From Ferrimicrobium sp. (GTDB taxonomy: Bacteria > Actinomycetota > Acidimicrobiia > Acidimicrobiales > Acidimicrobiaceae), in the NCBI RefSeq assembly GCF_027364955.1, contig NZ_DAHXOI010000006.1:12351-76350 (forward strand): a stretch of 64,000 nt of DNA. The letters are read 5' to 3'. Under the pieces are notes generated by a model. That model saw nothing but the letters and a program-made list of their open reading frames with translations, had not been told where the DNA came from and ran no database searches. Shown in pieces: positions 7,834-18,008 of this stretch. The translations under genes were made by a program, and so were the position numbers. Numbering within the stretch: the first letter of the stretch is position 1; every line of letters starts with the position of its first letter.

Positions 7834-9072
7834 ATGAGTGCTTCGACCCAGGCATCGCGGGCTATCCCCATTGCAGGGGCCGGTATCGTCCTTGGCAGCT
7901 ATGACTTGGCTGCCATCTCGGTCGCTTTTGCACCGATTCGTGATCAGTGGCACCTATCCGCTGGGGTTGTCACCTCGCTTGGAACAGCGACGTTGGTCGG
8001 CATGCTTGTCGGGTCGCTTGCTGCTGGTTTCCTGGCGGATCGGATTGGCCGTCGTGCCGTGATCGTGGGCGATCTCCTTCTCTTTGCCATCTCTGCTCTA
8101 TTGGCAGCCTTTGCTCCTGATTTTGCGGTGCTAACGGTGGCGCGACTCGCTACCGGCGTGGCGGTCGGAGTGGATTTTGCGGTGGTCTTCCCGTTTGTGG
8201 CTGATATGGCCACTTCGCACAAAAAGGGTCGCTCGATGGCTTGGATCCTCTTTGGGGCGAACTTTGGAACACTCGCTGCCTATGCGCTCGGAGGGTTTAT
8301 GCTCGCCCATCTGGGTCCCCTTGGCTGGCGAGTCCTTTTGGGCTCAGCGGCCTTACTGGCGCTACCGCTTCTTCTCTTCCGGCGGCGACTCATTGAGGCT
8401 CCGAGTTGGTCGCTGCTTACCCCGTTGACATTTCGCCAACTCAGGCAACGCGCGGCGCTCGCTCTGCGACATGAGCGTCTCGGTGCACAGGCGCTCGCAA
8501 CCCTCCTCTACCAGGTCACTGATCAGGGTATCGGACTGGTCTTGCCATTACTGTTAGTCACGGTGCTTCAGACATCAGCGAGCTCAGGGGCGTTTGACGC
8601 GGCAATAGTCAAGGTGGTCACGATTCCCGCATCCCTGGTGGCGGTGCTGCTTATCGATCGCGTGAGTCGACGAAGACTCCAGATCACTGGGTTTCTGGGT
8701 CGTGCGGTCCCTCTCTGTTTGCTCGGTCTCGCACTGATCGACGGTCTTCACATCTCCCCACTCATCATTGGGCTACTGCTAGCCAGCAGCTACTTCTTTG
8801 GTGCCGCGGGCCCTGACAAGACGACCGTCATCTCGCCATCGCAGTACGCTGCGCCAGAGATACGTGCCTCTAGCCAGGGGCTATCGCAAGCGTCAGGACG
8901 ACTCGGAGGCATCATTGGTGTGACCGGTTACGCCATTCTCGTCGCTATTGCTGGTCCAGGAGCGGGGCTTCTCCTCTTTGGGGTCGCTTGTCTGCTCGGA
9001 GCGATCGTCTCGTTCGCGGCGTTACCCCGATCGAATCCGGAGATCGTTCTCGGTGAAGATGATCCCATCTGA
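7834..9072 (+). CDS. MFS transporter, probably iron-regulated
   Basis: A 412-residue protein with about 12 hydrophobic segments and the MFS motif-A loop GFLADRIGRRAV between helices 2 and 3, then RLATGVAVGVDFAVVFPFVAD, as in sugar/metabolite-porter-like members. The ATG at 7834 has no Shine-Dalgarno sequence and lies 12 bases from a possible -10, so the mRNA may be leaderless. An iron box lies immediately upstream; this suggests a role when iron is low, such as siderophore-related or metal-related transport, but the substrate cannot be read from the sequence. Confidence 0.85.
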   Translation: MSASTQASRAIPIAGAGIVLGSYDLAAISVAFAPIRDQWHLSAGVVTSLGTATLVGMLVGSLAAGFLADRIGRRAVIVGDLLLFAISALLAAFAPDFAVLTVARLATGVAVGVDFAVVFPFVADMATSHKKGRSMAWILFGANFGTLAAYALGGFMLAHLGPLGWRVLLGSAALLALPLLLFRRRLIEAPSWSLLTPLTFRQLRQRAALALRHERLGAQALATLLYQVTDQGIGLVLPLLLVTVLQTSASSGAFDAAIVKVVTIPASLVAVLLIDRVSRRRLQITGFLGRAVPLCLLGLALIDGLHISPLIIGLLLASSYFFGAAGPDKTTVISPSQYAAPEIRASSQGLSQASGRLGGIIGVTGYAILVAIAGPGAGLLLFGVACLLGAIVSFAALPRSNPEIVLGEDDPI

Positions 9073-9325
9073 ACCATGGCGAAAGCGTGCATACTGGGCA
9101 CTGTAGGTGCTCGTGCGGACAAACAACACGGCTGTTGCTCTGTGGTGTAACAATAGCCAGCCACCCAACACCGCGTTTGGGGCAGGAAGGCTCCGCAACA
9201 CGACTGGATCCAGAGTTGTCAGTGAATCGTCAGCGCGCCTCCGCACTCTTGCACCCTTCATACGGTACCTGTTGAATAAATAAATTAGATTTTTGCCTGC
9301 ATGATTGTATTGATACATGTAGGAT

Positions 9326-9345
9326 AGTGAATCAATTCATTCACT
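9326..9345. promoter_or_regulatory. Palindromic operator before the hut operon
   Basis: AGTGAAT (9326-9332) and ATTCACT (9339-9345) form a perfect 7-bp inverted repeat around six bases (CAATTC), 18 bp upstream of the transporter start. A possible -10 element, TAGGAT (9320-9325), abuts it, so the site would cover the transcription start. TGAA-N-TTCA symmetry is usual for RpiR-family operators, and an RpiR regulator is the second gene of the operon; autoregulation is therefore inferred. Confidence 0.6.
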
Positions 9346-9363
9346 AAGAGAACGGGGGGTTCT

Positions 9364-10752
9364 ATGTCGACTGAAGCGAGCATGATGGAGACACGCTCAA
9401 TTGAGCAGATACCGACGCAAGAGCGCCATGGTCGTCCCTTTTCGCTCTTCACACTCTGGTTTGCATCGAATTTTCAGATCAATGCATTGGTGACAGGTGC
9501 GGTAGCAGTGGCTCTCGGTCTCAATTTTGGCCTCGCATTGCTGGCGATCGTGGTTGGTAACCTGATCGGTGCGCTATTTATGGCCTATCACTCGGTCCAG
9601 GGTCCAAGGCTCGGATTGCCGCAAATGATTCAGTCACGAGCGCAGTTCGGGTATCGAGGTGCGATTCTCCCGTTCGCGGTTGTTGTGGTGATGTATTTGG
9701 GCTTTGCGGTAGCGGGGGGCCTTGTTGCTGGACCGGCGCTTGCCAACTGGATCGGGATCTCTCGGGACCTGGGTGTCGTTATCTATAACGTTGTAGTGCT
9801 GGTTGTGGCGCTGTTTGGCTATCGTCTCATTCATGCGGTCTCGCGTGTCATCTCAGTACTGAGTGCCGTTGGATTTGTCATTATCTTTATTGAACTCATC
9901 CAGCATGTGCCCTCGAACTATCATGGCACGGCGAACAACCTCGCCACTTTCATGCTGGCAGTATCGATCTTTGTCTCATGGCAGATCACCTGGGCGCCCT
10001 ACGTGTCGGACTATTCGCGTTACCTCCCGAGGAAGACGAAGGGCTCGGTGACCTTCGCCTATACCTTTGTCGGTTCTGCAGCGGGAGCGATCTTGATCAT
10101 GGGGGTTGGGGCGCTTGGAGCGGCTATTAACTATAACGCATTGAACGCCGATCCCATTGGATTCCTCGGACATCGGGTACCAGCGGTAGCGGGGTTGCTT
10201 ATCGTTCTTCTGCTCCTCAGCCTGCTGCCCGCGAGTGCAGAAAGTCCCTATGGCGCATTTCTTACCGCTTTGAGTGCGATATCGGCGAACGGGAAGTTGC
10301 GCTCGACGAAGCGAGCGCGTGCGATCTTTGTGGTGAGCTTTACGGTACTGTCATTGTTGGTCACCATCTTGTTCCCCAACAACATTCTCAACAACTTTGA
10401 AAACGTGATTCTCTTTCTCCTCTACCTCCTCGTCCCATGGACGGCGATTAACCTCACCGATTATTACCTGGTCCGGCACGGCCACTATGATGTCGCTGGA
10501 CTCCTTCGACACCATGGCCCCTATGGGCAATGGAATGTCGGAACCTTGCTGATCTACGGCGTAACGATCCTGTTGGAGGTCCCCTTCGTGAACTCAAGCC
10601 TGTACGAGGGCCCGATTGCCAAACATCTCGGCGGTGCAGATATCTCCTGGATCGTCGGGCTTGTCTTTGCTACGGTCGCTTATTACCTCTACGCTAAGTG
10701 GCAAGGCATTTCCGATCAATCGGAAGGTGAAGTCGAGGAGGTGCAAAGCTGA
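9364..10752 (+). CDS. NCS1-family (nucleobase/cytosine permease-like) transporter, likely urocanate or related imidazole uptake
   Basis: A 462-residue protein with about 12 hydrophobic segments and NCS1 features: FTLWFASNFQINALVTGA at the N-terminus, a PRLGLPQMIQSRAQFGYRG loop, and WAPYVSDYSRYLPRKTK in the middle. NCS1 proteins carry purines, cytosine, hydantoins or allantoin by cation symport, and CodB-like members are found in hut operons of pseudomonads as urocanate transporters. Here it heads an operon with hutF, hutU and hutI, so urocanate or a close derivative is the most likely cargo. GGGGGGT precedes the ATG by four bases; a palindromic operator lies upstream. Confidence 0.88.
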   Translation: MSTEASMMETRSIEQIPTQERHGRPFSLFTLWFASNFQINALVTGAVAVALGLNFGLALLAIVVGNLIGALFMAYHSVQGPRLGLPQMIQSRAQFGYRGAILPFAVVVVMYLGFAVAGGLVAGPALANWIGISRDLGVVIYNVVVLVVALFGYRLIHAVSRVISVLSAVGFVIIFIELIQHVPSNYHGTANNLATFMLAVSIFVSWQITWAPYVSDYSRYLPRKTKGSVTFAYTFVGSAAGAILIMGVGALGAAINYNALNADPIGFLGHRVPAVAGLLIVLLLLSLLPASAESPYGAFLTALSAISANGKLRSTKRARAIFVVSFTVLSLLVTILFPNNILNNFENVILFLLYLLVPWTAINLTDYYLVRHGHYDVAGLLRHHGPYGQWNVGTLLIYGVTILLEVPFVNSSLYEGPIAKHLGGADISWIVGLVFATVAYYLYAKWQGISDQSEGEVEEVQS

Positions 10753-10760
10753 CAAGCTCA

Positions 10761-11609
10761 ATGCCAATCTCAACGCAGCTGTTGACGTTCAAGTCGATAC
10801 TCGAAGGACACAGGCTGACCCCGGTGCAGCGCAGGATTGCGCAGACGCTGGCGGCGCACCTAGCCCGTGCCGACTATCTCACGACCTCTGAACTGGCCGA
10901 GCTCGCCGGGGTATCACAGCCCTCGGTTGTGCGTTTTGCAACGGCACTCGGCTACTCGGGTTACGCTGAGCTCCGCAGAGCGCTACGCGATCTCGGATCG
11001 GGTGAACGGCACCAGCAGGATCCTGGTGCGCTGAACAAGTACCAGTTGGCGATCTCGGAGGAGATTGCCAACCTGAGCCGACTGAGTGCCCTGTTGGCCG
11101 ATGGGTCTCAGCTTGAGCGAATCGGGTCGATTTTAGCAGCGAGCAAACCGCTTGTCATCGTTGGTGTTCGGGCTTCGCAGGCACTCGCGCGTTATGCTGC
11201 GTTCTACGCTCGGAAGGTCCATCCGTATGTACTCGTAGTGGAGGAAGCTGGTTCTTCGGCAGTTGATCAGCTGCACGAGGCTCGCCAGGCCGGAGCATCT
11301 GCCATGTTGGCCGTGGCGATGCCACGCTGGCCACGCGACCTGATCCCTCTCTTGGAGACGGGACGGAGATTGGGCTACTGCATGGTTGGCCTCACTGATC
11401 AGTCAGGCTCTCCGACGCTCGACTATATGGATTATTCGTTGTTGGTTCCTGTTGGGACGACACTTCTCTACGACACCCACGCTGCCGCCCTGCTTGCCCT
11501 TTCGCTGCTCGTCGAGGCAACTGCAGATGCGGATCCGTCGGCCGCTGAAGTGCTGATGGAGGCCTTTGAATCAAGAGCGAGCACGTACCAGTATTTCCTC
11601 AAATCCTGA
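10761..11609 (+). CDS. RpiR-family transcriptional regulator (HTH plus SIS domain)
   Basis: A 282-residue regulator with an N-terminal HTH of the RpiR type (LTPVQRRIAQTLAAHL, LAELAGVSQPSVVRFATALG) and a C-terminal SIS fold (about residues 120-250). It starts nine bases after the transporter gene stop, inside the hut operon. SIS domains usually bind phosphosugars, so control of histidine catabolism by an RpiR protein rather than HutC or HutP is noteworthy; the inducer may be a pathway intermediate. The GAGGAGG near the transporter's 3' end is about 20 bases away, so the exact start is a little uncertain. Confidence 0.9.
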   Translation: MPISTQLLTFKSILEGHRLTPVQRRIAQTLAAHLARADYLTTSELAELAGVSQPSVVRFATALGYSGYAELRRALRDLGSGERHQQDPGALNKYQLAISEEIANLSRLSALLADGSQLERIGSILAASKPLVIVGVRASQALARYAAFYARKVHPYVLVVEEAGSSAVDQLHEARQAGASAMLAVAMPRWPRDLIPLLETGRRLGYCMVGLTDQSGSPTLDYMDYSLLVPVGTTLLYDTHAAALLALSLLVEATADADPSAAEVLMEAFESRASTYQYFLKS

Positions 11610-11618
11610 AAGGTAGCG

Positions 11619-12821
11619 ATGCATTCACCGACCCGTCTCTCCCAACTCTTTGCCCAGATCGCGGCTATTGGCCGTGACGCAGCGGGTAGTGGGTATCGCC
11701 GTTTCGCCTACTCTGATGAGGACCGTGAACTCCGGACATTCTTTGCCGAGACAGTTAGCGAGCTGGGACTTACTGTCAGTGTCGATACTGCTAACAACCA
11801 GTGGGCCTGGTGGGGCAACCCAGACCTCGATCCTCGGCACAACCTCGTGCTTGGATCGCATCTTGATTCGGTTCCTGCTGGTGGTGCCTACGATGGTCCG
11901 CTCGGTGTCCTGTCTGCAATCTGCGCGGTCGAACAACTCCTCCGTGATGGCTTTCGTCCTCGTGCTGCGGTGGGAGTCGTCAACTTCATCGACGAGGAGG
12001 GAGCTCGCTTTGGGGTGGCTTGCCTGGGGTCACGCGTCCTTACCGGAGAGACCACCTCGACCCGTCTTTCCCAACTGCGCGATTATAACGGGAGATCTTT
12101 CGGAGAGGTGGTGAGGGCGACGGGGGTCGACCCCACCCAGCTGAGACGGGATGAACAAGTACTCTCGCGTATCGGGCGCTTTGTGGAACTCCATATCGAA
12201 CAGGGACATCAACTCATCAACCTCGACGCACCCATCGGGCTGGCGAGTTTCATCTGGCCCCATGGTCGCTGGTCAACGACACTGGCGGGTGTGCCTAATC
12301 ATGCGGGGACCACACCCCTAGCGGAACGTGATGATCCGGTCATCAGGGCAGCGAATTTTGTCCTTGACCTCACCGCGTGTGCGGAGCGACACAAGGCGGT
12401 AGCGACCTGTGGCAAGATCGTCGTCGAACCCAACGCGGTCAATGCGATCGCCTCTAAGGTGCACCTTTGGGTCGACGTTCGGGCCGAGAACGCTGATCGA
12501 CTCGAGCGTCTCGCGGCGGAGATTGGGGAACTCGCTCATGGATACGGGGGCGTCCTCGTCAATGAATCTCTGACGCCTGCGACCGTCTTTGACACAGCAT
12601 TGACGGCAGCGATTGGCTCGATTCTTGGTCACCCCCCGGTCATCAGTACTGGAGCAGGGCACGATGCGGGCATCCTGGCGTTGCATGGGATTCCTGCGAC
12701 GATGCTCTTTGTCAGGAACCCCACCGGCGTATCGCACTCTCCGCTGGAAGAGGCCGACGAGGAGGACATGGATGCCGGGGTCGACGCCTTGATACAGGTG
12801 ATCCAGGGTCTGAGCGGATGA
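11619..12821 (+). CDS. M20-family amidohydrolase (AllC/HyuC type), possible N-formylglutamate hydrolase
   Basis: A 400-residue metallohydrolase of the allantoate amidohydrolase/N-carbamoyl-L-amino acid hydrolase family. Metal-site segments are LGSHLDSVPAGGAYDG, NFIDEEGARFG and ELHIEQGH. The TGA overlaps the hutF ATG (ATGA, 12818-12821). HutF releases N-formylglutamate, which needs a deformylase to give glutamate; no HutG is present, so this enzyme is the natural candidate for that step. A similar gene accompanies hutU, hutI and hutF in streptomycetes, as I recall. The activity is inferred from context; the family alone would say N-carbamoyl amino acid or allantoate hydrolysis. Confidence 0.85.
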   Translation: MHSPTRLSQLFAQIAAIGRDAAGSGYRRFAYSDEDRELRTFFAETVSELGLTVSVDTANNQWAWWGNPDLDPRHNLVLGSHLDSVPAGGAYDGPLGVLSAICAVEQLLRDGFRPRAAVGVVNFIDEEGARFGVACLGSRVLTGETTSTRLSQLRDYNGRSFGEVVRATGVDPTQLRRDEQVLSRIGRFVELHIEQGHQLINLDAPIGLASFIWPHGRWSTTLAGVPNHAGTTPLAERDDPVIRAANFVLDLTACAERHKAVATCGKIVVEPNAVNAIASKVHLWVDVRAENADRLERLAAEIGELAHGYGGVLVNESLTPATVFDTALTAAIGSILGHPPVISTGAGHDAGILALHGIPATMLFVRNPTGVSHSPLEEADEEDMDAGVDALIQVIQGLSG

Positions 12822-14131
12822 GGATTTTCGCAGATCTCGCCCTTGTTGCGCCAGGTGACCTACGGTCGAAGATGGTGGTAACGGTTGAGGGAGGCCGCAT
12901 CGTTGGACTTGAGGAAGGCACCCCTGAGGGGAGTGACTCGGTGGTCGGGTTCTTGATGCCTGGTGCCTGCAACGGTCATAGTCATGCCTTTCATCGAGGA
13001 CTCCGGGGCCGCGCGATTCAAGGCGCGGATGATTTTTGGCGATGGCGCGAGGCTATGTATCGTCTTGCCGAGCGATTGGAACCCGATGCCTACCTGGAAC
13101 TTGCGACGTTGGTGTTTCGTGAGATGCGTCTCGCAGGTTTCACCTCAGTAGGGGAGTTCCATTACCTGCATCGTGGCGCGAATGCTCAGACCTATGCGGA
13201 TCGGAATGCGATGGGTCGAGCTTTGATCGAGGCAGCTCGACAGGCCCAGGTGCGTCTCGGCCTTGTCGACGTGGCCTACCTCCACGGTGGGCTTGGCGAT
13301 GCGGGATATCTTCCGCTCCAAGGGGTGCAGCGTCGCTTTGGGGACGTCGATGTCGAGACCTACCTGGACCGGGTCGGGGAACTCGATGACTCTGCAATGG
13401 TTCGCATTGTACGTGGAGCTCATTCGTTGCGGGCGGTCTCGCTCTCGGAGCTGGCGGTGATCGTCGAGGAGGTTGATGGGGCCCCTTGGCATCTACACCT
13501 GATGGAACAGGCAAGGGAAGTCGATGCGATTGTCGACTACTACGGAGAACGCCCGCTCCGGTTGCTTGAGGACCGAGGACTAATCGGCCCATCGACGACG
13601 CTCGTGCACCTCAATCAAGTCATCGAGTCTGAACTCGCCTGTCTGGTACGGACAGGCGCTGTGACCTGCGCTTGCCCCAGCACTGAGGAGGACCTTGGGG
13701 ATGGTCTTTCACCGGCGGGTCGCATGCTACGGGCTGGAGCTCGAGTGAGTATCGGAACCGATCAACACGTTCATATCGATGCACTCTTGGAAGCCTCCCG
13801 TATCGACGCACACGAGCGGCTTCGCACCCATCAGCGTTCCTCGGTCCATACTGATGCGCTTTGGTCAACACTGTGGGCGCATGACACCATCGGCTTTGGC
13901 GAGGCGGGGCGGATAGCCCCCGGTGCACTCGCCGATCTGGTAGCCCTCGACCTTAGCGAGCCTGGGATCGCGGGTGTTGATCCGGTTGAGCTTGTTCGCC
14001 TTGGAACCCGGGCTGCAATCACCAAGGTCTGGGTCGATGGACGAGAAACGACTACCGACATCGACGAGGAGCGGCGTGAGCTTGGCATGCAGCTTCGGGC
14101 TACGCTCGCCAGGATAGAAGGGAAGTACTGA
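12818..14131 (+). CDS. hutF: Formimidoylglutamate deiminase
   Basis: A 437-residue amidohydrolase-superfamily enzyme that converts N-formimino-L-glutamate to N-formyl-L-glutamate and ammonia. The metal motif [13 protein letters not shown] (about residues 49-61) is that of HutF, followed by FWRWREAMY, a second metal-binding HLMEQ, and [11 protein letters not shown] near the C-terminal part. Start and stop overlap the neighbours (ATGA with the M20 gene, TGATG with hutU), so the genes are translationally coupled. Its presence shows the two-step HutF route instead of the one-step HutG/HutE route. Confidence 0.93.
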   Translation: MRIFADLALVAPGDLRSKMVVTVEGGRIVGLEEGTPEGSDSVVGFLMPGACNGHSHAFHRGLRGRAIQGADDFWRWREAMYRLAERLEPDAYLELATLVFREMRLAGFTSVGEFHYLHRGANAQTYADRNAMGRALIEAARQAQVRLGLVDVAYLHGGLGDAGYLPLQGVQRRFGDVDVETYLDRVGELDDSAMVRIVRGAHSLRAVSLSELAVIVEEVDGAPWHLHLMEQAREVDAIVDYYGERPLRLLEDRGLIGPSTTLVHLNQVIESELACLVRTGAVTCACPSTEEDLGDGLSPAGRMLRAGARVSIGTDQHVHIDALLEASRIDAHERLRTHQRSSVHTDALWSTLWAHDTIGFGEAGRIAPGALADLVALDLSEPGIAGVDPVELVRLGTRAAITKVWVDGRETTTDIDEERRELGMQLRATLARIEGKY

Positions 14132-15795
14132 TGGGAAATCGACACGATCCAGACCGATCGATCAAGGCACCGAGAGGAACAGAGCTGACCTGTCGGAGTT
14201 GGCTCACTGAGGCACCGTACCGAATGATCCAAAACAACCTTGATATTGAGGTAGCGGAACATCCGGAGGATCTTGTTGTCTATGGCGGTATCGGACGAGC
14301 GGCGAGGGACTGGGAATCCTTCGATCGGATCCTCGCCACCTTGCGTACATTGGGTGATGACGAGACGCTTCTTGTACAGAGTGGTAAGCCGGTGGGAGTG
14401 TTCCCTACCCATCCGGATGCGCCAAGGGTTTTGATTGCGAACTCGAATCTGGTCCCGCACTGGGCGAACTGGGAGCACTTCGATGAACTTGATGCCAAGG
14501 GTTTGATGATGTTCGGTCAGATGACGGCGGGAAGCTGGATCTATATCGGATCGCAAGGCATTGTTCAGGGAACATACGAGACCTTTGTCGCAGCAGCACA
14601 GACCCACTTTGGTGGCGACCCCTTTGGTCGTTGGATTCTTACGGCCGGTCTTGGTGGTATGGGAGGTGCCCAGCCGTTGGCGGCGACGATGGCCGGCTTC
14701 TCGATGCTGGCGATTGAGTGTGATCCAAGTCGTATCGAACTGCGCATACAGACGGGTTACCTCCAACATCGTGCGCTCTCGCTCGAGGAGGCGATGGGCC
14801 TCCTCGAGCAGGCGAAACGGTCGGGCCATCCCACCTCGGTCGGTCTTTTGGGCAATGCGGCCGAAGTGATCGAGGAGATGGTCGAGCACAACATCGTACC
14901 TGACCTGGTGACCGACCAGACGAGCGCTCATGACCCCCTTCGAGGTTACCTCCCAGTGGGTTATAGCCTCGATGAGTGGCGCCGTGCGAGTGATCCCACT
15001 CGGCTCGTGACCGATGCCAAGCACTCGATGGGACGGCATATCCGGGCCATCCTTGGAATGGTCGATCGGGGCGCGATCGCCTTTGACTACGGAAACAACA
15101 TCCGCCAAGGTGCCTATGAGGCTGGCGTGGAACGTGCCTTCGAGATCCCTGGTTTTGTCCCCGCCTATATCCGACCACTGTTTTGCCGAGGGTATGGTCC
15201 ATTTCGATGGGTGGCGCTCTCGGGTGATCCCGAGGATATCTATGCGACCGACGCCAAGGTCAAGGAGCTGGTCGATGACGACCCGCATCTCCACCACTGG
15301 CTTGATATGGCCAGAGAACAGATCAAGTTTCAAGGATTGCCGGCAAGGATCTGTTGGCTAGGCCTGCGAGACCGAGCACGGGTAGGACGAGCCTTTAATG
15401 CGATGGTGGCCAGTGGCGAACTGCGAGCGCCGATCGTGATTGGACGAGATCACCTCGACACCGGCTCGGTAGCGAGTCCTCATCGTGAGACCGAGGCGAT
15501 GCGTGACGGCTCCGATGCGGTCTCTGATTGGCCACTCCTGAATGCGATGCTCAACGTTGCGGGCGGTGCGACCTGGGTATCGCTGCACCACGGTGGAGGG
15601 GTTGGGATGGGGTACTCCCAGCACGCCGGTCAAGTCATCGTCTGCGACGGCTCCGCCGAAGCGGATCGTCGCCTGGCTCGGGTTCTCTTTAACGATCCAG
15701 GTACGGGTGTGATGCGACACGCTGATGCGGGCTACGACGAGGCGATCGAGGAGGCCCGAGCACGGGGACTCAAACTCCCCTCTGTTGGTGCCTAG
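14131..15795 (+). CDS. hutU: Urocanate hydratase (urocanase)
   Basis: A 554-residue NAD+-dependent urocanase that hydrates urocanate to imidazolonepropionate. Recognisable segments are [18 protein letters not shown]-like sequence near residue 110, the Gly-rich [27 protein letters not shown], and [17 protein letters not shown] near the C-terminus. Length is standard. The ATG shares a base with the hutF stop (TGATG) and the gene ends directly against hutI. A long open frame on the opposite strand (13831-15333) is an artefact of codon bias. Confidence 0.97.
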   Translation: MGNRHDPDRSIKAPRGTELTCRSWLTEAPYRMIQNNLDIEVAEHPEDLVVYGGIGRAARDWESFDRILATLRTLGDDETLLVQSGKPVGVFPTHPDAPRVLIANSNLVPHWANWEHFDELDAKGLMMFGQMTAGSWIYIGSQGIVQGTYETFVAAAQTHFGGDPFGRWILTAGLGGMGGAQPLAATMAGFSMLAIECDPSRIELRIQTGYLQHRALSLEEAMGLLEQAKRSGHPTSVGLLGNAAEVIEEMVEHNIVPDLVTDQTSAHDPLRGYLPVGYSLDEWRRASDPTRLVTDAKHSMGRHIRAILGMVDRGAIAFDYGNNIRQGAYEAGVERAFEIPGFVPAYIRPLFCRGYGPFRWVALSGDPEDIYATDAKVKELVDDDPHLHHWLDMAREQIKFQGLPARICWLGLRDRARVGRAFNAMVASGELRAPIVIGRDHLDTGSVASPHRETEAMRDGSDAVSDWPLLNAMLNVAGGATWVSLHHGGGVGMGYSQHAGQVIVCDGSAEADRRLARVLFNDPGTGVMRHADAGYDEAIEEARARGLKLPSVGA

Positions 15796-17004
15796 ATGGA
15801 GGAGCTACTCTTTGGGAACTGCTCACTTGCCGATGTGGATGTCAGTGGCTCCCTTCGATTTGTCCAAGACGGGCTCATCCATATCCAAAATGGGAGGATC
15901 GCCTTTGCGGGCCCACGCGGCGAGCGAGGAGATCTTCCCCGGCGACTTGAGCTTCTCGATCTTGGATCACGACTCGTCACCCCGGGCCTCGTCGATTGTC
16001 ACACGCATCTGATCTACGCCGGTGATCGGCTTGGGGATTTTTTAGCTGAACGTGATCCCGTTGCTTTGGATCAGCACCGATTCCAGTCGGGTGGGATCCT
16101 GGCCACGGTGGCGGCCACCAATAGTGCCCCTCGAGAGTCGTTGGTCACATTGGCGCGAAGGCGCCTCGATCAGATGGCCGATCATGGCGTCACCAGCGTC
16201 GAGATTAAGTCGGGTTATGGGCTTTCTCTGGAGGGTGAGCGTCGACTCCTTGCGATTGCCAGAGAACTCTCGGGCTACCGTGACATCGAAGTCGTGACCT
16301 CCTTCCTGGGTGCACACACGGTGCCAGCCGCCTTCGCAGATGCCCCTAGCGACTACATCGCGTTCCTTGTCGAGGAGGTGATGCCGATTCTGGCTGGCGA
16401 GGGGTTGATCGACATGGTCGACTGCTTTATTGATCCTGAGGGCTTCTCGCCGGCTGTCATCGTTCCGTACCTCATGCGTGCCAAGGAGCTTGGGTTGCCC
16501 CTGCGGGCCCACGTTGACCAGTTTGGTGCGGTCGGGGGAGGAGAGCTCGCCACACGCTTTGGTGCGCGTTCCATCGATCATCTCGAGCACCTCTCGCAAG
16601 CTGCGATTGTCGCTGCTCGGTCGGCTGGCACGGTGGCGGTGTTGCTGCCATTCGCCTCGCTCCATAAGCGGTTCCCCACAAACCCTCCTGTGACGGAGTT
16701 GCGAGCTCAAGGCGTTGTGATGGCGGTAGCGACCGATCTCAACCCTGGCACTTCGCCGACGAGCAGTCTCTTGCTGGCCGCCTACCTTGCCGTGACGCTC
16801 TATGGGCTGCGGCCGGTCGAGGCCTTCGCTGGCGTGACTCGCCATGGTGCCCAAGCGCTGGGGCTCAGCGACCGCGGCTCCCTCGAACACGGTAGCCGTG
16901 CGGACCTCGTAGCTTGGGAGGTGGCTCATCCCTATGAGCTCGTGACGAGTGTCTTTGATCAACGTCCTCAGCGCCTTGGATCATCACGCCGTGGCACTCA
17001 CTAA
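15796..17004 (+). CDS. hutI: Imidazolonepropionase
   Basis: A 402-residue amidohydrolase that opens the imidazolone ring to give N-formimino-L-glutamate. The metal site VDCHTHLIYAGDR (about residues 73-85), then GGILATVAATNSA, EIKSGYGL, and TDLNPGTSP near residue 314 are all typical. The ATG follows the hutU TAG with no gap. It is the last gene of the operon; a 160-bp gap with a new promoter precedes the next gene. Confidence 0.96.
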   Translation: MEELLFGNCSLADVDVSGSLRFVQDGLIHIQNGRIAFAGPRGERGDLPRRLELLDLGSRLVTPGLVDCHTHLIYAGDRLGDFLAERDPVALDQHRFQSGGILATVAATNSAPRESLVTLARRRLDQMADHGVTSVEIKSGYGLSLEGERRLLAIARELSGYRDIEVVTSFLGAHTVPAAFADAPSDYIAFLVEEVMPILAGEGLIDMVDCFIDPEGFSPAVIVPYLMRAKELGLPLRAHVDQFGAVGGGELATRFGARSIDHLEHLSQAAIVAARSAGTVAVLLPFASLHKRFPTNPPVTELRAQGVVMAVATDLNPGTSPTSSLLLAAYLAVTLYGLRPVEAFAGVTRHGAQALGLSDRGSLEHGSRADLVAWEVAHPYELVTSVFDQRPQRLGSSRRGTH

Positions 17005-17061
17005 TTGCGTCGTGGTCCCACCTCTTTGTGATACGCCTTTGCGACTGATGATCATGAGAGG

Positions 17062-17090
17062 TTGACAAGCTCGCTGAACGCGTCGAATAT
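17062..17090 (+). promoter_or_regulatory. Possible promoter for the DUF929-VKOR pair
   Basis: TTGACA (17062-17067) is followed after 17 bp by GAATAT (17085-17090), a weak -10. It lies about 75 bp upstream of the DUF929 start, which has its own AGGAG site. The strong -35 and the position between two functionally unrelated operons support it; the -10 is poor. Confidence 0.4.
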
Positions 17091-17165
17091 GACGGACGGA
17101 GTGGCGTATCGGTAGGGCAAGTAGGCTGGCAAGTCAGTCGTATTGTTGACCAACAGGAGCAGTCT

Positions 17166-18008
17166 ATGCCAACTACCACTACCAAGCGAAGCCGGGGACC
17201 GCTAGCGGTCGGGCTCGTGGTGGTCGTCATCGCCGCCATCGTGGTGGCTTTTCTCTTCACTCGTAAATCCAATCAATCGAGTTCGTCACCGACTTCTGCG
17301 GTGCTGGGCTCTGCAGTGCCCCAGGATGTGTTAGCACGCGTCACCGACATCCCCGAGAGTGTGCTCACTAAGGTAGGTGTCAACCCGGCGTTGGTCTCCC
17401 CTCCACAGGTGATCAAAGGGGGTAAGCCGCTCACGCTCAATGGCAAGCCTGAACTGCTCTATGTAGGGGCGGACTTTTGCCCGTACTGCGCGGCTGAGCG
17501 CTGGGCCATCGTTGGGGCACTCTCGAAGTTTGGGACCTTTAAGGGGCTAGAACTCATGGAGTCGAGCGGTACCGATGTCTATCCTGACACGAATACCTTT
17601 ACGTTTGTGCATGCGAGCTATAGTTCTCCGTATCTATCACTGGTCACTCGGGAGATAGAGACACGGACCCATGCGCCACTGCAGACACTCACCACTAAGG
17701 AGAACGACCTCCTCCAGATCTATGATGTGCCACCGTATGTCCCTTCGACCCAATACGATGGGTCCATCCCCTTCGTCGATTTTGCCAACAAGTTTGTGAT
17801 CGATGGGGCGAGCTACTCTCCCCAGGTACTCGCTGGCTTGAATTGGCAGACCATCGCGGCGACGCTGTCGGACCCGAGTTCCCCCGTTGCGAAGTCCATT
17901 GGAGGGACGGTGAACGAGATCACCGCGGCGGTCTGCGTGATGACCCATAACCAACCAGGATCGGTATGCAAAACCTCACTCATTCACAGTCTCCAAAAGA
18001 AGCTCTGA
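17166..18008 (+). CDS. DUF929 thioredoxin-like membrane-anchored protein (CPYC motif)
   Basis: A 280-residue protein with one N-terminal membrane segment (about residues 11-35, an uncleaved anchor), a Ser-rich linker, and an extracytoplasmic domain containing [12 protein letters not shown] (near residue 100). This is the DUF929 family, first noted in archaea and actinobacteria; the CxxC next to a hydrophobic strand indicates a thioredoxin-like oxidoreductase. The 3' end overlaps the VKOR gene by 43 bp. Inference: it is the DsbA-like partner that VKOR re-oxidises. Confidence 0.85.
   Translation: MPTTTTKRSRGPLAVGLVVVVIAAIVVAFLFTRKSNQSSSSPTSAVLGSAVPQDVLARVTDIPESVLTKVGVNPALVSPPQVIKGGKPLTLNGKPELLYVGADFCPYCAAERWAIVGALSKFGTFKGLELMESSGTDVYPDTNTFTFVHASYSSPYLSLVTREIETRTHAPLQTLTTKENDLLQIYDVPPYVPSTQYDGSIPFVDFANKFVIDGASYSPQVLAGLNWQTIAATLSDPSSPVAKSIGGTVNEITAAVCVMTHNQPGSVCKTSLIHSLQKKL

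Noticed and set aside
13831-15333. 500-codon open frame on the minus strand
   Set aside because: It is antisense to hutF/hutU, both of which have full family motifs; the reverse frame contains no recognisable domain and results from codon bias.
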